Numbered from the stretch's first letter, positions 53,612 to 64,000 are shown. The stretch: 64,000 nt of DNA from Closterium sp. NIES-65 (GCA_948144175.1 CANXME010002010.1:186001-250000); one strand, 5' to 3'. Program-made: numbers and translations. Notes: a model not told the origin generated them from the sequence alone.

Positions 53612-53623
53612 GCTCTCATACCA
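53612..53623 (-). other. Primer binding site of Cop5, displaced from its LTR
   Basis: TGGTATGAGAGC on the minus strand, the Cop4 variant of the initiator-Met site. It normally abuts the LTR; here 438 bp separate them. Confidence 0.85.
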
Positions 53624-54061
53624 TGTACACCTCCTTGAAACGACCGTAGAGAAATGCCGTCTTCACGTCGAGTTGTTCCACCTCCAAGTCGAGTGCTCCC
53701 GCCAACGCCAAGAGAGTGCGCAACGTAGCGGATTTAGCGACGGGAGCGAACGTCTCGTTGTAGTGAAGACCCTCCTTTTGAGTATAACCTTGCGCCACCA
53801 ACCGCGCCTTGTACCGCTCCACTTCTCCGTTGGGGCCGAGCTTCTTCTTGAAGACCCAACGAGAGCCAACGAGGTAGGCGCCGGGGGGCATGGGGACGAG
53901 CTCGTAGACGTCGTTCGCCATGAGCGAATCGTACTCCGCTTGAAGCGCACGTTCCCATTCCGCCGCTTCCGCCGAGCTCATGGCGCCTTGGTAGGTGGAC
54001 GGTGTGTCCGTGTATGCCTCAAGACACATAGCATCTCCCCCTCCCTTATCATCCCCCGCCA
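53624..54061 (-). pseudogene. Duplicate of the Cop5 RT N-terminal region between LTR and PBS
   Basis: A copy of 50,582-51,022 in the same orientation, 438 versus 441 bp. I see one 3-bp deletion (KEEVYM to KEVYM) and two substitutions. It encodes the linker end and first RT part (VYELVPMPPGAYLVGSRWVF; LVAQGYTQKEGLHYNE) with no YVDD and no start of its own. Junctions show short shared sequence: CATGTA at one side and CCA at the other. It is transcribed as leader of the element RNA if the LTR promoter is used. Confidence 0.95.
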
Positions 54062-54676
54062 TGTAAGAAACCGTCCTGGGTTAACTGAAGCCACAGACTC
54101 AGCTTAGCGAGTTAAAACCAGAGCCTAGGATCAATCCGACGGGCTCGGAGCAAGGATTCCGTAGCAACTTAGATCACTGAAATCGCCCAAGAGTTGAGAG
54201 AGAAAATGTTGTTTATATGAAGATAGGTACACAAGTCGTACAAGGAATGAACTCTCTGTTTTGCTCTCTGGATTTATAACTAAAACACTCATGCAGAATT
54301 GTAACATCGAACCGCGCGCGACTCGCCAGAAATTCGGACTCAGGATCGCGTCTAATTTCCGCGACGTCCGCGTTCATAATTTCGGACTTTGCCGGGTTCG
54401 TTTCTTCACGCCGACAATCGTGTGTTACAAGGATCAATAGCGAGTGTAGCGAAATGTTCGTAACATTCGCTTGCACCCTCGCTATTTTCGTGCATGCTTG
54501 TGGGGCTGCCAAGTGTCGCCCCCACAAATGTTCGGACTCAATCCGGGGAAAGTTCGGTTGCGTGGCGACGCGGACAATCCGCCGTCACCCCAACCTTCCA
54601 AGAACGAACCCTCCCTTGGTCCGAGTCAAGGGAGGTCTTCGCGTGGGGGGCAATCCCGTCCCCCACACTTCCAACA
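54062..54676 (-). repeat. 5' LTR of Cop5
   Basis: 615 bp, no difference to 48,786-49,400 found by eye. Confidence 0.96.
54270..54279 (-). promoter_or_regulatory. Probable TATA box of the Cop5 5' LTR
   Basis: TTATAAATCC on the minus strand, about 210 bp before the LTR end. Position and sequence fit a copia U3 promoter. Confidence 0.5.
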
Positions 54677-54681
54677 AGCAT

Positions 54682-55391
54682 TTCCAAGGTCGCTGTAGCC
54701 CGCGGGTTGTAATCGCGAGTTATTGTGACACCCTCGCCTCGAAGACATGTCGTTCAGTGCTCCAACGCCCTGCGGGTCTGCTTGCGCGTACCTCAGCGGC
54801 CCCGCGCGCGACCATCGGAACCAGCCCGGTCGGAAGGACGAGGAGGACTTGGAGCAGGGCTGTCGATTGGTTTGGAGCCAGAACTTGAGAGGCTGAGGTG
54901 CCCCAAAAGTTGCCCTGAAATTTCCGGGCTGAGAGCGAACCTGGCACTTCAAATCAGGGCTACCAACTTATTTTCACTTAGCCAAGGATACCATATCCTA
55001 GGAAAACTACTAAGAGCCAGCTAGCAATAGGCTGAGGTACGAAACATGATGGATTTGAGGGGGATGGGAGAAGGAAGTAGGGGAGTGGCTGGGAGGAGGT
55101 GGGGGGACTGGTGAGCGAATGGGAGGGAGGGAGGTATTAGTATGGGACGATAAGGGCTAGCCGCGGGATCTGCACTTGAAATCCGGGTTAGGCCCACAAC
55201 CAGCACTTTGCGGGAAAGGGCTGCCCTCAAAGCCAACCCTTAAAATTCGGAAGCTGGGCCGAACCCAACCCTTAATGTTGAGGGCGTTAAGGGCATTTGC
55301 CCTTGAATCGTCAGCCCTGACTTGGAGTCGAAATGGGAGCCGCAACTGCTCGACCCCTGCACGCCAAAGAGCAAAAATCAACAGCGACGCC
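54682..55391 (+). other. Upstream region of the MYND gene
   Basis: No gene seen. Contains a purine-rich GGGAGGTGGGGGG-type stretch (55,060-55,135) and repeated AAATCxGGG and CCAACCCTTAA motifs (54,950; 55,180-55,285). Presumed promoter and 5' UTR of the gene starting at 55,392. No clear TATA box. Confidence 0.4.
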
Positions 55392-58300
55392 ATGCGAGGG
55401 CCGCCGGCCGGCCAGAACGCACCCGAGAAGCGTCAGCTGGTGTGCCGGACGTACATGGTTCACTATTTGGACGTACAAGGTGTGTGGGACGCGGGCGAGT
55501 GCGAGTGGTGCTTGGACCGCGCGGTGGCGTACTGCGCGGAGCACGCCCTGGGCAAGACCAGCGCGCTCTCCTTCCGCCTACACCTGCACCGCGCCCACTC
55601 GCCCGCCATTCCCGCTGCCCCCCCCCAGCCGCCCCACCAAGGCCGTGCTTGACTTCTCCTCGAGCGTTCCCGTGCAGCGGTTGGGGGGACAGCAGGGGGT
55701 GGCGTCTCGGGAGCAGCTGGTGTGGAAGTGCGAGCAGGCGCCGCTGCTGTGCGTGCAGGCCATGCTGCTCGAGTGGCTGGCTGAGCCGCGCGTGGGCGTG
55801 CTCATGGACCTGGGGAGGATCCCATCCCGCCTGCCTGCCATCCTCGCCTACACACCTGCTGCTGCACCCTGCCCTGCTTCTCTGATATCTCTTGCTGAAG
55901 CGTCTCAGTCTGCTACCCCCCCTGCTGCTGCTGCTGCGTGGTCGTGCTGCTGGCGCTGCACCGGCTGCTGGGCTGCGTACCGCCGTGCCGTCAGATTCGC
56001 GGCCTTCCTCGTGCTCGTGGCGAGGTCCCCGCACCTGGTGACGCTGTGGAAGGCGCACATGGACTCGCGCGCGGCCACGTTCACAGCGCTGCTAACGGAG
56101 CTGGGAGCGCGTAGGCACGCCCAGCCGGACTGCTTCGCGTCCATGCTGGTGCAGGTGCTGGGGGTGAAGGAGCGCGCTGACCTGCAAGAAGGGTTTGGTT
56201 TCTTCCTGCAGCACCTGCTGCCGGGCACACTGGATACGGCGGGTGGGAAGGCGCAGGGCACACGGAAGAAAGCTGCGGCTCTGGGCAACGCGGGGCCGGT
56301 TGCAACGGCTGCAGTGCGGCTGATGGGCGGTGGCAGGGGAGCGGAGGGCATAGGGGGGAGCAGTGCAGGTCGCGGGTCAGGGGATGAGGAGGATGGGGGA
56401 GAAGGCGACGGTGGCAGGCAGGGGCCAGTGGGTGGTGGCGGTGAGGGCGGTGGGGATGGGCACGGCGGGCAGTGGAGGAAGCATCTGAAGGGGCGTGTGT
56501 GGGAGAGGTATGTGGATGGCATGGCTTGGATCCTTCAGCATGGAGGTGGGAAAGGGAGGGAGTTCCGGTGCAGCCACTGCAGTGAGGAGGGCACCAGCAG
56601 TAGCACCAGTGGTGATAGTGGCAGTCGTTGTAGCAGCGCCTACGGTGGCGACAGCAGCAGTAGCAATGGTGGTAGCAGCAGTGGTGGTGATGTGGTTGGC
56701 AGTGGCAAGTACATGGGAGGCAGGGATGTACCCAGGGGCATGTATGTGAGTGGCGTCGGAGCCACTGACTTCGCGCTGGCAGTGGCATCAGTGCTGTCGC
56801 TGCCAGGGCACTATGAGGACCAGTCGCTCATGCTGGACGGCAACAACGCTGCAAAGGCCAAGGTGGAGAATGCTGCCATCCGTGACTCCAGGAGCCGCTT
56901 GAGGAAGAGAGCGGGCGACACAGGGAGAGCAAGTGGGGGATCCGGAGCAACAGCCACGGACGAAGCAGCAGGCAGGCCAAACCCACTCTCCAAAGCCAGT
57001 GCGTTGAATGGCAGTGGTACAGCTGGCATTGGCACTCGTGCTGCGTCAACCTGCTCGTCACCATGCCACCTGTCTTCCACCACCACCTCCTCTTCCACCA
57101 CCCATGCTCTTCCTCCTGCCGCTGCACCAACTGCACCAACTTTTGACGCACCTCAGGAATCCACGGCAGCGGCTCAATCCCGTGCCATTCTCACCCCTGG
57201 GCTCGTACCTGTCAACACCCACCCTGCTATGGCTCTCCTAACTTATCGAGTCGCTTGCATGTTGCAGTGGGTCCGAATCTACGGCTCGGATTTCATCCCG
57301 AAGAACTGCTGCTCCAGGGATAGCCTTCAGGGGAAGGTCCTGCCCATGCGTCACCCCTTTAGGGACCTTCCGAGCCTGCTGCTCAGGTTTAGTGCCATTC
57401 CGAAGCCGGTGGAGGGAAGCGACTTCCCCTTGGAGTGGGAGGAGTGGCCTGAGGGCGATGACGCTGCTGCCAAGTTCCCTCACGACCCCACTGCCCGTTT
57501 CTTTGGACTTGGCATTGTGGAGACGAGTGCCATGGGCGACGAGAGGGGCTCTCAGCATGGCTTGTCAGAGGAGACTGAGGTGGTAGAGGAGTGTGACGTG
57601 ACAGAGGCGGGTGGGCAGGGGCCATCAGAGTATGTGCAACGAGCAGCAGGGAAGGGCAAGGCTGTGAAGGGGATAGGAAAGAGGGGGAAAGGAGGGTACG
57701 GGAGTGGTGGCAAGAAGGCGGAATGGGGGCCTGAAACGATTACAGAGCGTGGCAAGGGGAAAGGAGTTCTAGCACAGACAACCGTGCTGCCACCACCACG
57801 GCACAGCAAGGACCACTCGCAGCCATGGCTGCCCATCATGCGGTGCCGCGCTGATGTGGACTTTCTACTGGCGTTCCTGCCGGCCATGTTGAAGGTCCCA
57901 AAGTGTTCCCACTGCCTCAAATTCCTGGGCATCTTCATGAACCACGTGCCCTGCTGTGCTCTCATCGCCAACTTCGCCTATCGCCCCGTGGACGCCCTCG
58001 TCACGCGCTTCCTCTCCGCCTTCCCCGCGCATTCTCCCCAGTTCGACCAGTTGCTCAAGGCGCTGCTGCTGCGCTCGCCTCTCACCGTGGCGGAGCACAT
58101 CCGGCTCATCAACGAATCCAGTCCTGCCGGCGTGCGGCTGGGCATGAGTGCGCTGCGCCATGAGTGCGAGCAGATGACGGAGTTACCGAAGGATGCGGGC
58201 ATGAGAAAGAGTGTGATGCGGTTCAAGGCACGGCAAATGCCGCTCTTCTTCCTGCTGGGCGTGGTGCTGTACCATGCGAAGCCCATCATGGGGGTGTCTG

Positions 58301-59184
58301 ACAAACACGACGTGGGCTCACACAGCGGGGACATGGAAATGATTGCACGGAGGATCGAGAGGGTCATGGGGAGCGGGGGCAGTGTAGGGGGTGTGGACAG
58401 CGGGGAGGTGTGGGTGGAGGTGGAGGCGTGGTGCTGTGCCATGATGTGCGCGTGGCGCTCCAGCACCAAGGTCATGGGGTCGGGGCTCCATGTGTCGTGC
58501 GGTAAGGGCAGCAGCCATGTGCTGCCCACGAGGGCAGGAGCGCCCATGTCACACGAGTGGGGCGTTGACATGTGGGCGCAGGCTGCCAAACCCAGGTTCC
58601 GTGACGACATGCGGGCGAGTCGGGGTGGGTGTGGCGATGCCTGCGCGGACAGCAACAGTGGGGTCAGTGGTGGCGGTGGTGGGAAGAGTGAGGGAGAGGA
58701 AGGAAAGGGGGAGGTGCCAGGTTATCTGAATCCATGGCCCGGGGGGGTCAATTTGCTGGCATGTCTGCGAGAGATGCTGCTGGGGAAGGTGTGCTACCGC
58801 CCTGCCTCCCCTGCTGCATCGTGCACCCATCCTGCCGCACCGAGTGTGTCTGTCTCCACAAGGCCTGTGCCCTCTTCCGCCCCTGCTGCGCCAATCACTG
58901 CACGTGCACCAAGCAATGCAGCTGCCTCCGTTTCAGTTGCACAATGCCCTGGCGATGCTGCTTGTATCGGGTATGTGTGCGGAGCTGCGGGGTGTGGGAG
59001 GGTGGAGGGTGGTGGTGGTGTGAAGCTGAGGAATTGCTAAGGTGGCGTATTGCAGCAGAGACTGCCAAAAGGTGCACTGGCCCTCCCACAAGCTTGCATG
59101 TCCTGGCAGGACCAGCGGCCGTGGTGGTGGCAGCAGTCATGGCAAAGAGAGTTGTATTGAGAGTGAGACAAACATTGGGCACTG
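55392..59184 (+). CDS. Large host protein with C-terminal MYND-type zinc finger, two frame breaks
   Basis: The start MRGPPAGQNAPEKRQLVCRT was chosen because this frame is protein-like (VWDAGECEWCLDRAVAYCAE). It runs into nine C at 55,618-55,626; one C fewer would lead into the frame that stays open to 59,040 (VLDFSSSVPVQRLGGQQ on). Roughly 1,200 residues: conserved-looking blocks (LLCVQAMLLEWLAEP; VQVLGVKERADLQEGFGFFL; LLTYRVACMLQWVRIYGSDF; FMNHVPCCALIANFAYRPVD; HIRLINESSPAGVRLGMSAL) separated by Gly/Ser-rich disorder. The C-terminus is a MYND finger, usually a protein-protein interaction module, broken at 59,037. Upstream introns are possible. The overall protein is not recognised. Recent pseudogenisation, assembly error or an unrecognised intron could explain the breaks. 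Confidence 0.65.
58978..59102 (+). other. MYND zinc finger, interrupted by deletion and frameshift
   Basis: The first half CGAAGCG...VKLRNC is in frame with the main protein and then meets TAA (59,038-59,040). The second half KVAYCSRDCQKVHWPSHKLA is read from 59,039 in the next frame and ends at TGA 59,182-59,184. A full finger would have about four more residues, including the fourth Cys, between the halves. Confidence 0.85.
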
Positions 59185-59205
59185 AGCGGAGTTGAAGGTG
59201 AATGC

Positions 59206-59330
59206 TGTCAAACACTATATGTGTTATTATTGTGTAGGCTATAGTGGGTTAGCCTTTAGGGGTTACACAAAGATAGGGTTTCCTACTTGTACTCCAACTT
59301 TCATAGTGCAATCACTTCTTCTTCGTAACA
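59206..59330 (+). repeat. 5' LTR of Cop1-d
   Basis: 125 bp, TGTCAAACAC...CGTAACA, with the family core TGTGTAGGCTATAGTGGG and TAGGGTTTCCTACTTGTACT. Confidence 0.9.
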
Positions 59331-59345
59331 TGGAATCAGAGCAGG
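59331..59345 (+). other. Primer binding site of Cop1-d
   Basis: TGGAATCAGAGCAGG directly follows the LTR; one base from the initiator-Met site TGGTATCAGAGC. Confidence 0.85.
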
Positions 59346-59389
59346 TCCTCCGCTAGGACCGATTCCTAGGGCCCACCACTACTGCTGCC

Positions 59390-59960
59390 TACTAGCGCCC
59401 TCGTGCGCCCTACTGTCGGAGCGCCCTCGAGCGCCTCCCCCCTAGCGCCCTCGTGCGTCTCATTTTCACGGCCCCCTAAGGCCCCGCGACCCGCGACCCG
59501 CCCCCTCTTAGCGACCCGCGCGCCGACCCTTAGTGGCCCCGTCGACCCCGTCGACCCCACGTGCCGCCCCTTAGCGGCCCCGCTGGCCCCGTCGACCCCG
59601 CGCGTCACCCCCCTTAGAGGCCCCAGCCGGCCCCGTCGACCCCACGAGCCGCCCCTTAGCGGCCCCGCTGGCCCCGTCGACCCCACGAGCGACCCCCCTT
59701 AGAGGCCCCGTCGGCCCCGCCCACCCCTTAGCGGCCCCGTCGGCCCCCTCTCGACCCGCGCGCCGCCCCTTAGCACCCCGCCGAGACACCCACGGCCCCG
59801 CCAGAACGAGCCGCCCGAACCGAGCAGCCCGAACCGAGCCGCCCAGCCCGAACCGAGCTGCGCCGCCCGAACCCAGCCGCGCCACCCTACCCGAGCCGAG
59901 CCGCCCTACCTGAACCGAGCCGCGCCGCCCGTACTGGACCGAGCCGCCCTACCTGAGTCG
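59390..59960 (+). repeat. C-rich leader repeats of Cop1-d
   Basis: Units around CCCTTAGCGGCCCCGTCGAC (59,500-59,740), then CCGAACCGAGCCGCC units (59,800-59,960). Same position and style as in Cop1-c but a different unit. Confidence 0.85.
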
Positions 59961-60017
59961 CCCTGCCTACTGTTTTTAGGGTGCACCTACTGCTACTACT
60001 GCTACTCTACTGTTGCT

Positions 60018-61093
60018 ATGGCTAGCCCTCCTGTGCTAGCTTTCGATGCTGAGGGCCGCCCAGTGAAGTTCGATACCTGGCTAGATGACCTACACCTCTT
60101 CCTACAGCTCACTGCCAAGGAGGACATCTCACTGTACGATCACGCCCTAGGCCATGCTACTGCTCCTGCTGCTACTGCTGATAGCACTGCCCGCTCACAG
60201 TGGCAGACTCGTGACGCCCACGCTCGCTTCGCTATTCGCAACTCCCTGCCGATAGACGAGCGCGAGCACTTTGGCCAGCACAAGACTGCACAGGCACTGT
60301 ACACCGCTGTCGTTGCCCGCTACTCCTCACCTGCCTCTGCCGCGCTAGGCCATCTCTCACTCCCCTACCTTTTTCCCGACCTGGCCTCCTTTCACACAGT
60401 CGCTGACCTCATCACGCACCTCCGTACTAGTGAGGCCCACTTCCGTGCCGCCATGCCCGATGAGTTTCTTGCCACAAACCCTCCCCCGCTCTGGCTCACT
60501 CTCTACCACCTAGTCACCCGCCTCCCTGACACTCTGCGTACTGTCAGGGATCGCTTCCTAGCTCGCTGCCCCACTGAGTTCAAAATTGCCCTCCTCGAGA
60601 AGGAACTGCTTGCAGCTGAGGCTAGCATAGTCGCTGTAGGTGCCTCTCGTGGCGACCCCCGCACCCCTTTCTTTGAGGGGTGTTCCCCTTCCCCCGTTCT
60701 TCCCTCTGTAGCCTCTGCTTCTGGTGTCGACCTCCTTGGTTCTGAGAAGGTCGGGACTGCGTCTGCCTCGAGCGGGCGCCGCAGCGGCAAGGGCAAAGGG
60801 GGCAAGGGAGGCGGAGGTGACGGCGGGGGAGGCGGTGGTGGGGGTGGTGGCGGCGGTGGGGGTGGTGGTGGGACTGGTAAGGCTAGTGGCAGCGGTGGGG
60901 GTGGTGGCGGCAGCGGCGGGGGCGGTGGCAGGGGCGGGGGCGGTGGTGGGGGCGGCGGTGGACGCGGCGGCGGCAGGGGAGGAGGTGGTCGAGGAGGTGG
61001 CAGCGGCGGTGGTGGTCGTGGAGGCACTGACGGTGGCCAGAGCCTGCAGCACTCTCCGTCGCCCCAGGAGCTCCGTGAGTGGTACGCTCAGCA

Positions 61094-61094
<1 letters not shown>
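60018..61094 (+). pseudogene. Cop1-d gag, capsid and Gly-rich region
   Basis: Begins ASPPVLAFDAEGRPVKFDTW. The capsid is fully open (LFLQLTAKEDISLYDHALG; HFGQHKTAQALYTAVVARYS; VTRLPDTLRTVRDRFLARCP) with no stop, unlike Cop1-c. A Gly-rich part about 80-100 residues long follows (60,810-61,020). The frame is lost in the 31-base G run at 61,095-61,125, one codon block before the Cys/His motif. Confidence 0.92.

Positions 61095-61125
<31 letters not shown>
61095..61125 (+). repeat. 31-base G homopolymer in Cop1-d gag
   Basis: Separates the capsid frame from the frame carrying the Cys/His motif and protease. Its length sets the frame and may be misread in sequencing. Confidence 0.95.
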
Positions 61126-61126
<1 letters not shown>

Positions 61127-64000
61127 GGCCTTAGCTGCACGTACGTCATCCGCACTGGTGACCGCACTGGTCAGACGTGTGGGAGGGCGCACCCCACGCA
61201 GCGTTGCTTCTCACGCCTCAACGACGCTTGGCGTACTCAGTTCCCTGACGCCACTGAGCTGCCCCGCTGGGCTGATCTGATGAAGCAAAACATTGATATC
61301 TTTGCTCTAGACTTTAATGCTATCCTCTCTGCCATGTATGTGATGTCTATTAGAAGAGAGGGTGCCCAGTACCTGCGTGTTCCGCCCGACCCGGGCATTC
61401 AAACCGGTGAGGCTGCCGCTCTAGGTGCTAGAGTGTCTGCTACCCCAGGTGCTGATGAGGCTTCTGCTCTAGGTGCTGGTGCGTCTGCGCCCCCTGTTAC
61501 TGAGTCGACTAAGGCACTGCACACCTTTACACTAGACTCAGGTGCCTCCCGCTGTTTCTTTCGTGACCGCACGTCTCTTGAGCAGCTTGCTCGGCCCGTT
61601 GCAGTCTCTCTCGCTGAACCCTCTGGGGGTCCAGTCCTTGCGACCTCCTCCACTGTCCTCCCCTATCCGGCCGTCCCGTCGAGCACATTGTCGGGTCTCT
61701 ACCTCCCCTCGTTCTCTATGAACTTGGTGGCGGGTAGTGCGCTCCAGGACAGGGGTGTCCACCAGTTCACCCCTGCCTACGAGCGCGTGACACACTGCAC
61801 GTGTGCTCGGACGGGCCATCACCTTGCGACCTTCACACGGCAGCCGGGGTCGGACCTGTACACACTGACTACTGAGTCCCCTCAGGTAGCTGCGTCTACG
61901 TCTGCGTCAGGTCAGCTGTCGGCCCCCTGCTCGTGCCGCTCTCTGGCGCACGAGACAGTCCTCTGGCACCACCGACTTGGTCACCCGTCCGTGCAGCGCC
62001 TTCGGGCAATGCACAAACAGTACCTTGTCTTTGGTCTTCCCAGGGTTCTCCCTCCCCTCCCACCCTCGCTTGCTCCTCCCTGCCTTCCCTGTGTCGAGGG
62101 GCGGCAGCGCGCTACACCTCACTCCTCCTCGTTTCCCCCGATGACTGCTCCCTTGCAGACGCTCCACATGAACGTGTGGGGCCTAGCCTGCATCCGTGGT
62201 CAGGGTCAGGAGAGGTACTTCCTGATAGTTGTTGACGACTTCTCGCGCTAAACCACGGTATTCCCCTTGTACACCAAGGGTGAGGTCCCTGATGTTTTGA
62301 TCCCTTGGATCCGCGCTTCTCGTCTTCAGCTCAGCGAGCGTTTCCACTCAGACTTTCCTGTCCTGCGCTTGCACTCTGACAGAGGTGGTGAGTTCTCTTC
62401 CGACCTCTTAGCAGCCTACTGTGCGGAGCACGGCATCCACCAGTCGTTCACGCTTCTGGCCTCTCCACAGCAGAATGGGGTTGCTGAGCGCCGCATTGGC
62501 TTGGTCATGGAGGTCGCTCGTACCTCCTTGATCCATGCGGCTGCCCCCCACTTTCTGTGGCCGTTTGCGGTCCGATACGCTGCACATCAGCTCAACCTCT
62601 AGCCCCGTGTCTCTTTGCCGGAGACCTCCCCGACATTGCGTTGGACGGGAGAGGTTGGCGATGCGTCGCGTTTTTGGGTCTGGGGATCCCGAGCTTTTGT
62701 TCGCGATACGTCTGCGGACAAGCTCTCCTCCTGCGCTGTTCTGTGTGTCTTCCTAGGCTTTGTTCCGGATGCGTCTGGTTGGCATTTTTACCACCCCACC
62801 TCGCGCTGTGTCCTCGCCTCTCAGGACGTCACCTTTGCCGAGTTGGTACCCTTCTAACGGCTCTTCCCCTACCGCACTGCCCCGCTCCCTCCCCCGCCTC
62901 TCTTCCTCGCGCCAGGTGCTTCTGTGGTAGACCCCCTCCCCCCTCAGTGTGCCGCTCCCTCAGGTGTGTCCCAGCTAGACCCGGTTGAGCCTGTCGAGGT
63001 AGCTGTCAACTCTCGTCCTGCTCGGGGTGCTGAGCCTGAGCGTGCGGAGCCTGGGGTTGCGGAGACTGGGGGTGCTGAGCCTGGGGGTGCAGAGTCTGGG
63101 GGTACTGAGCTTGGGGGTGCAGAGTCTGGGGGTGCTGAGCCTGGGAGTACGGAGCCTGCTTGTGCTGAGTATGGGGGTGCTGAGTCTGGGGGTGCTGAGC
63201 CTGGGAGTGCTACGCCTGGAGGAGCTCTCTCCTCACAGCAGCTGCGTGAGTGGTACTTACAGTCTGCAGCCTCAGGAGAGTTGCTTCTGGAGCTAGGAGT
63301 GCTGCTGGAGCTGGTACTCCTGCTTCCTCACCTAGGCGGGAGCTGCCCTCTCCCCAGCGTCTTCGTGAGTGGTACGCACGGCGCTGCAGTCTCAAGAGTG
63401 GCGCTCCTAGTGTCGCGGACCCTGCTACTGGTGCTGCGGACCCTGGAGTTGGAGCTGCTGCTGATGCTGCGGACCCGGGCGTTGGAGCTGCTGCTGGTGC
63501 TGCGGACCCTGGAGTTGGAGTTGCTACTGGTGCTGCGGACCCGGGAGTTGGAGCTGCTGCTGGTGCTGCGGACCTGGGCGTTGGAGCTGCTGATGGTGCT
63601 GCGGACCCGGGCGTTGGAGCTGCTGCTGGTGCTGCGGACCCTGGAGTTGTGGTTGCTACTGGTGCTGCGGACCCGGGCGTTGGAGCTGCTGCTGGTGCTG
63701 CAGACCCGGGGGTTGGAGGTGCTGGGGGTGCTGCTAGAGCTGCTGGAGGTTCTGGTGCTGTCTCTGCTTCTACAGGGGGCACCTCACGGCTGCGGCCGTA
63801 CTTTGTTCCACTCCTTCAGCAGGTTCTTGGTCAGTCACCTCCGCCTTGTCCCCCTCCCTCTGTAGAGTGTCCACCGCCGGTCCAGTCGCACTCACAGCTA
63901 CCGCCTGCCTCGCCACTTCCTCGTCCTTCTCCCTACACTAGTCCTACAGGCGGTCTCACAGAGCGTTGTCAGCCTGAGTCTCGCCCTGTGTCGCCTGTGT
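61126..64000 (+). pseudogene. Cop1-d Cys/His motif, protease, integrase and linker, three stops
   Basis: CTYVIRTGDRTGQTCG then H and QRC (about 61,134-61,205) is the family-1 non-CCHC motif. Protease TLDSGASRCFFRDR lies at about 61,531; integrase zinc finger LWHHRLGHPS (about 61,961) and CLPCVEGRQR (about 62,081); core VVDDFSR (62,231) then TAA at 62,249-62,251 (Tyr in Cop1-c); LHSDRGGEFSSDL (about 62,370); QQNGVAERRIG (about 62,468); TAG at 62,600-62,602; TAA at 62,855-62,857. The GAEPG-type linker starts about 63,020 and shifts frame near 63,270 into GAADPGVG units. It continues past the window end. Confidence 0.92.

Larger units (their letters stand above)
48781..54681 (-). mobile_element. 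Cop5: intact copia element with AGCAT target duplication and an extra RT segment
   Basis: LTRs of 615 bp (48,786-49,400 and 54,062-54,676) are identical as far as I can see. AGCAT flanks both ends (48,781-48,785 and 54,677-54,681). One unbroken 1,383-codon gag-pol frame is present. Unusually, 438 bp copied from its own RT lie between the 5' LTR and the PBS. A very recent insertion. Confidence 0.97.
59201..64000 (+). mobile_element. Cop1-d: family-1 copia, 3' part outside window
   Basis: 5' LTR 59,206-59,330, PBS, C-rich leader, gag, protease, integrase and linker; the window ends before the RT. It inserted 21 bp after the MYND gene stop. The left target site would be AATGC (59,201-59,205), but its partner is beyond the window. 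Three in-frame stops and two frameshifts make it defective. Confidence 0.94.

Noticed and set aside
53616-54062. Separate short protein gene with an RT-like domain
   Set aside because: It is a copy of the Cop5 RT 5' part inserted between LTR and PBS, without its own start, promoter or catalytic YVDD.

Overview
The window looks like a stretch of eukaryotic nuclear DNA, GC-rich and full of microsatellites. Green-lineage origin is an inference from the plant-style Ty1/copia elements, the initiator-Met-like primer binding sites and the poly-Ala/Gly/Glu-rich host proteins. A streptophyte alga such as Closterium, or a close relative, fits best, but no ribosomal or organellar marker is present to prove it. 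About four fifths of the sequence is LTR retrotransposon, in at least five copia families of very different age.

Layout. 1-3,947: 3' part of a decayed family-1 copia (Cop1-a). 4,030-5,335: remnant of another family (Cop3) and non-coding DNA. 5,336-10,640: decayed family-2 copia (Cop2-a). 10,641-12,240: C-rich and GCAGCC-rich tandem repeats. 12,240-24,368: an old family-1 copy (Cop1-b) split in its reverse transcriptase region by a 345-bp miniature LTR element (TRIM) and, 10 bp further on, by a younger family-1 copy (Cop1-c, 15,822-23,147). 24,378-25,065: family-1 fragments. 25,305-30,855: family-2 copy on the minus strand with an in-frame internal deletion (Cop2-b), target duplication TTACC. 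31,019-31,550: TA-flanked MITE. 31,556-37,636: intact minus-strand copia (Cop4) with a 1,748-codon gag-pol frame, LTRs differing at one base, target duplication TACGG. 48,786-54,676: second intact minus-strand copia (Cop5), 1,383 codons, LTRs identical by eye, target duplication AGCAT. 59,206-64,000: 5' part of a family-1 copy (Cop1-d).

Host genes are squeezed between the elements. On the minus strand a multi-exon gene runs from about 47.9 kb down to 37.86 kb. Its last exon alone encodes nearly 1,900 residues of low-complexity, probably nuclear, protein. The splice sites I placed agree in phase at three junctions, and they put the large 12-bp and 22-bp satellites in an intron. On the plus strand, 55,392-59,184 encodes a large protein ending in a MYND-type zinc finger. 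Its frame is broken at a C-homopolymer and again inside the finger, and Cop1-d sits 21 bp past its stop.

The most unusual structures are these: (1) the TRIM, whose LTR-PBS junction also carries tRNA-like A and B boxes; (2) Cop5, which carries a second copy of 438 bp of its own reverse transcriptase region between the 5' LTR and the primer binding site; (3) a conserved non-CCHC cysteine/histidine motif in family-1 Gag; (4) a DSC in place of DSG/DTG in the protease of the otherwise intact Cop4.
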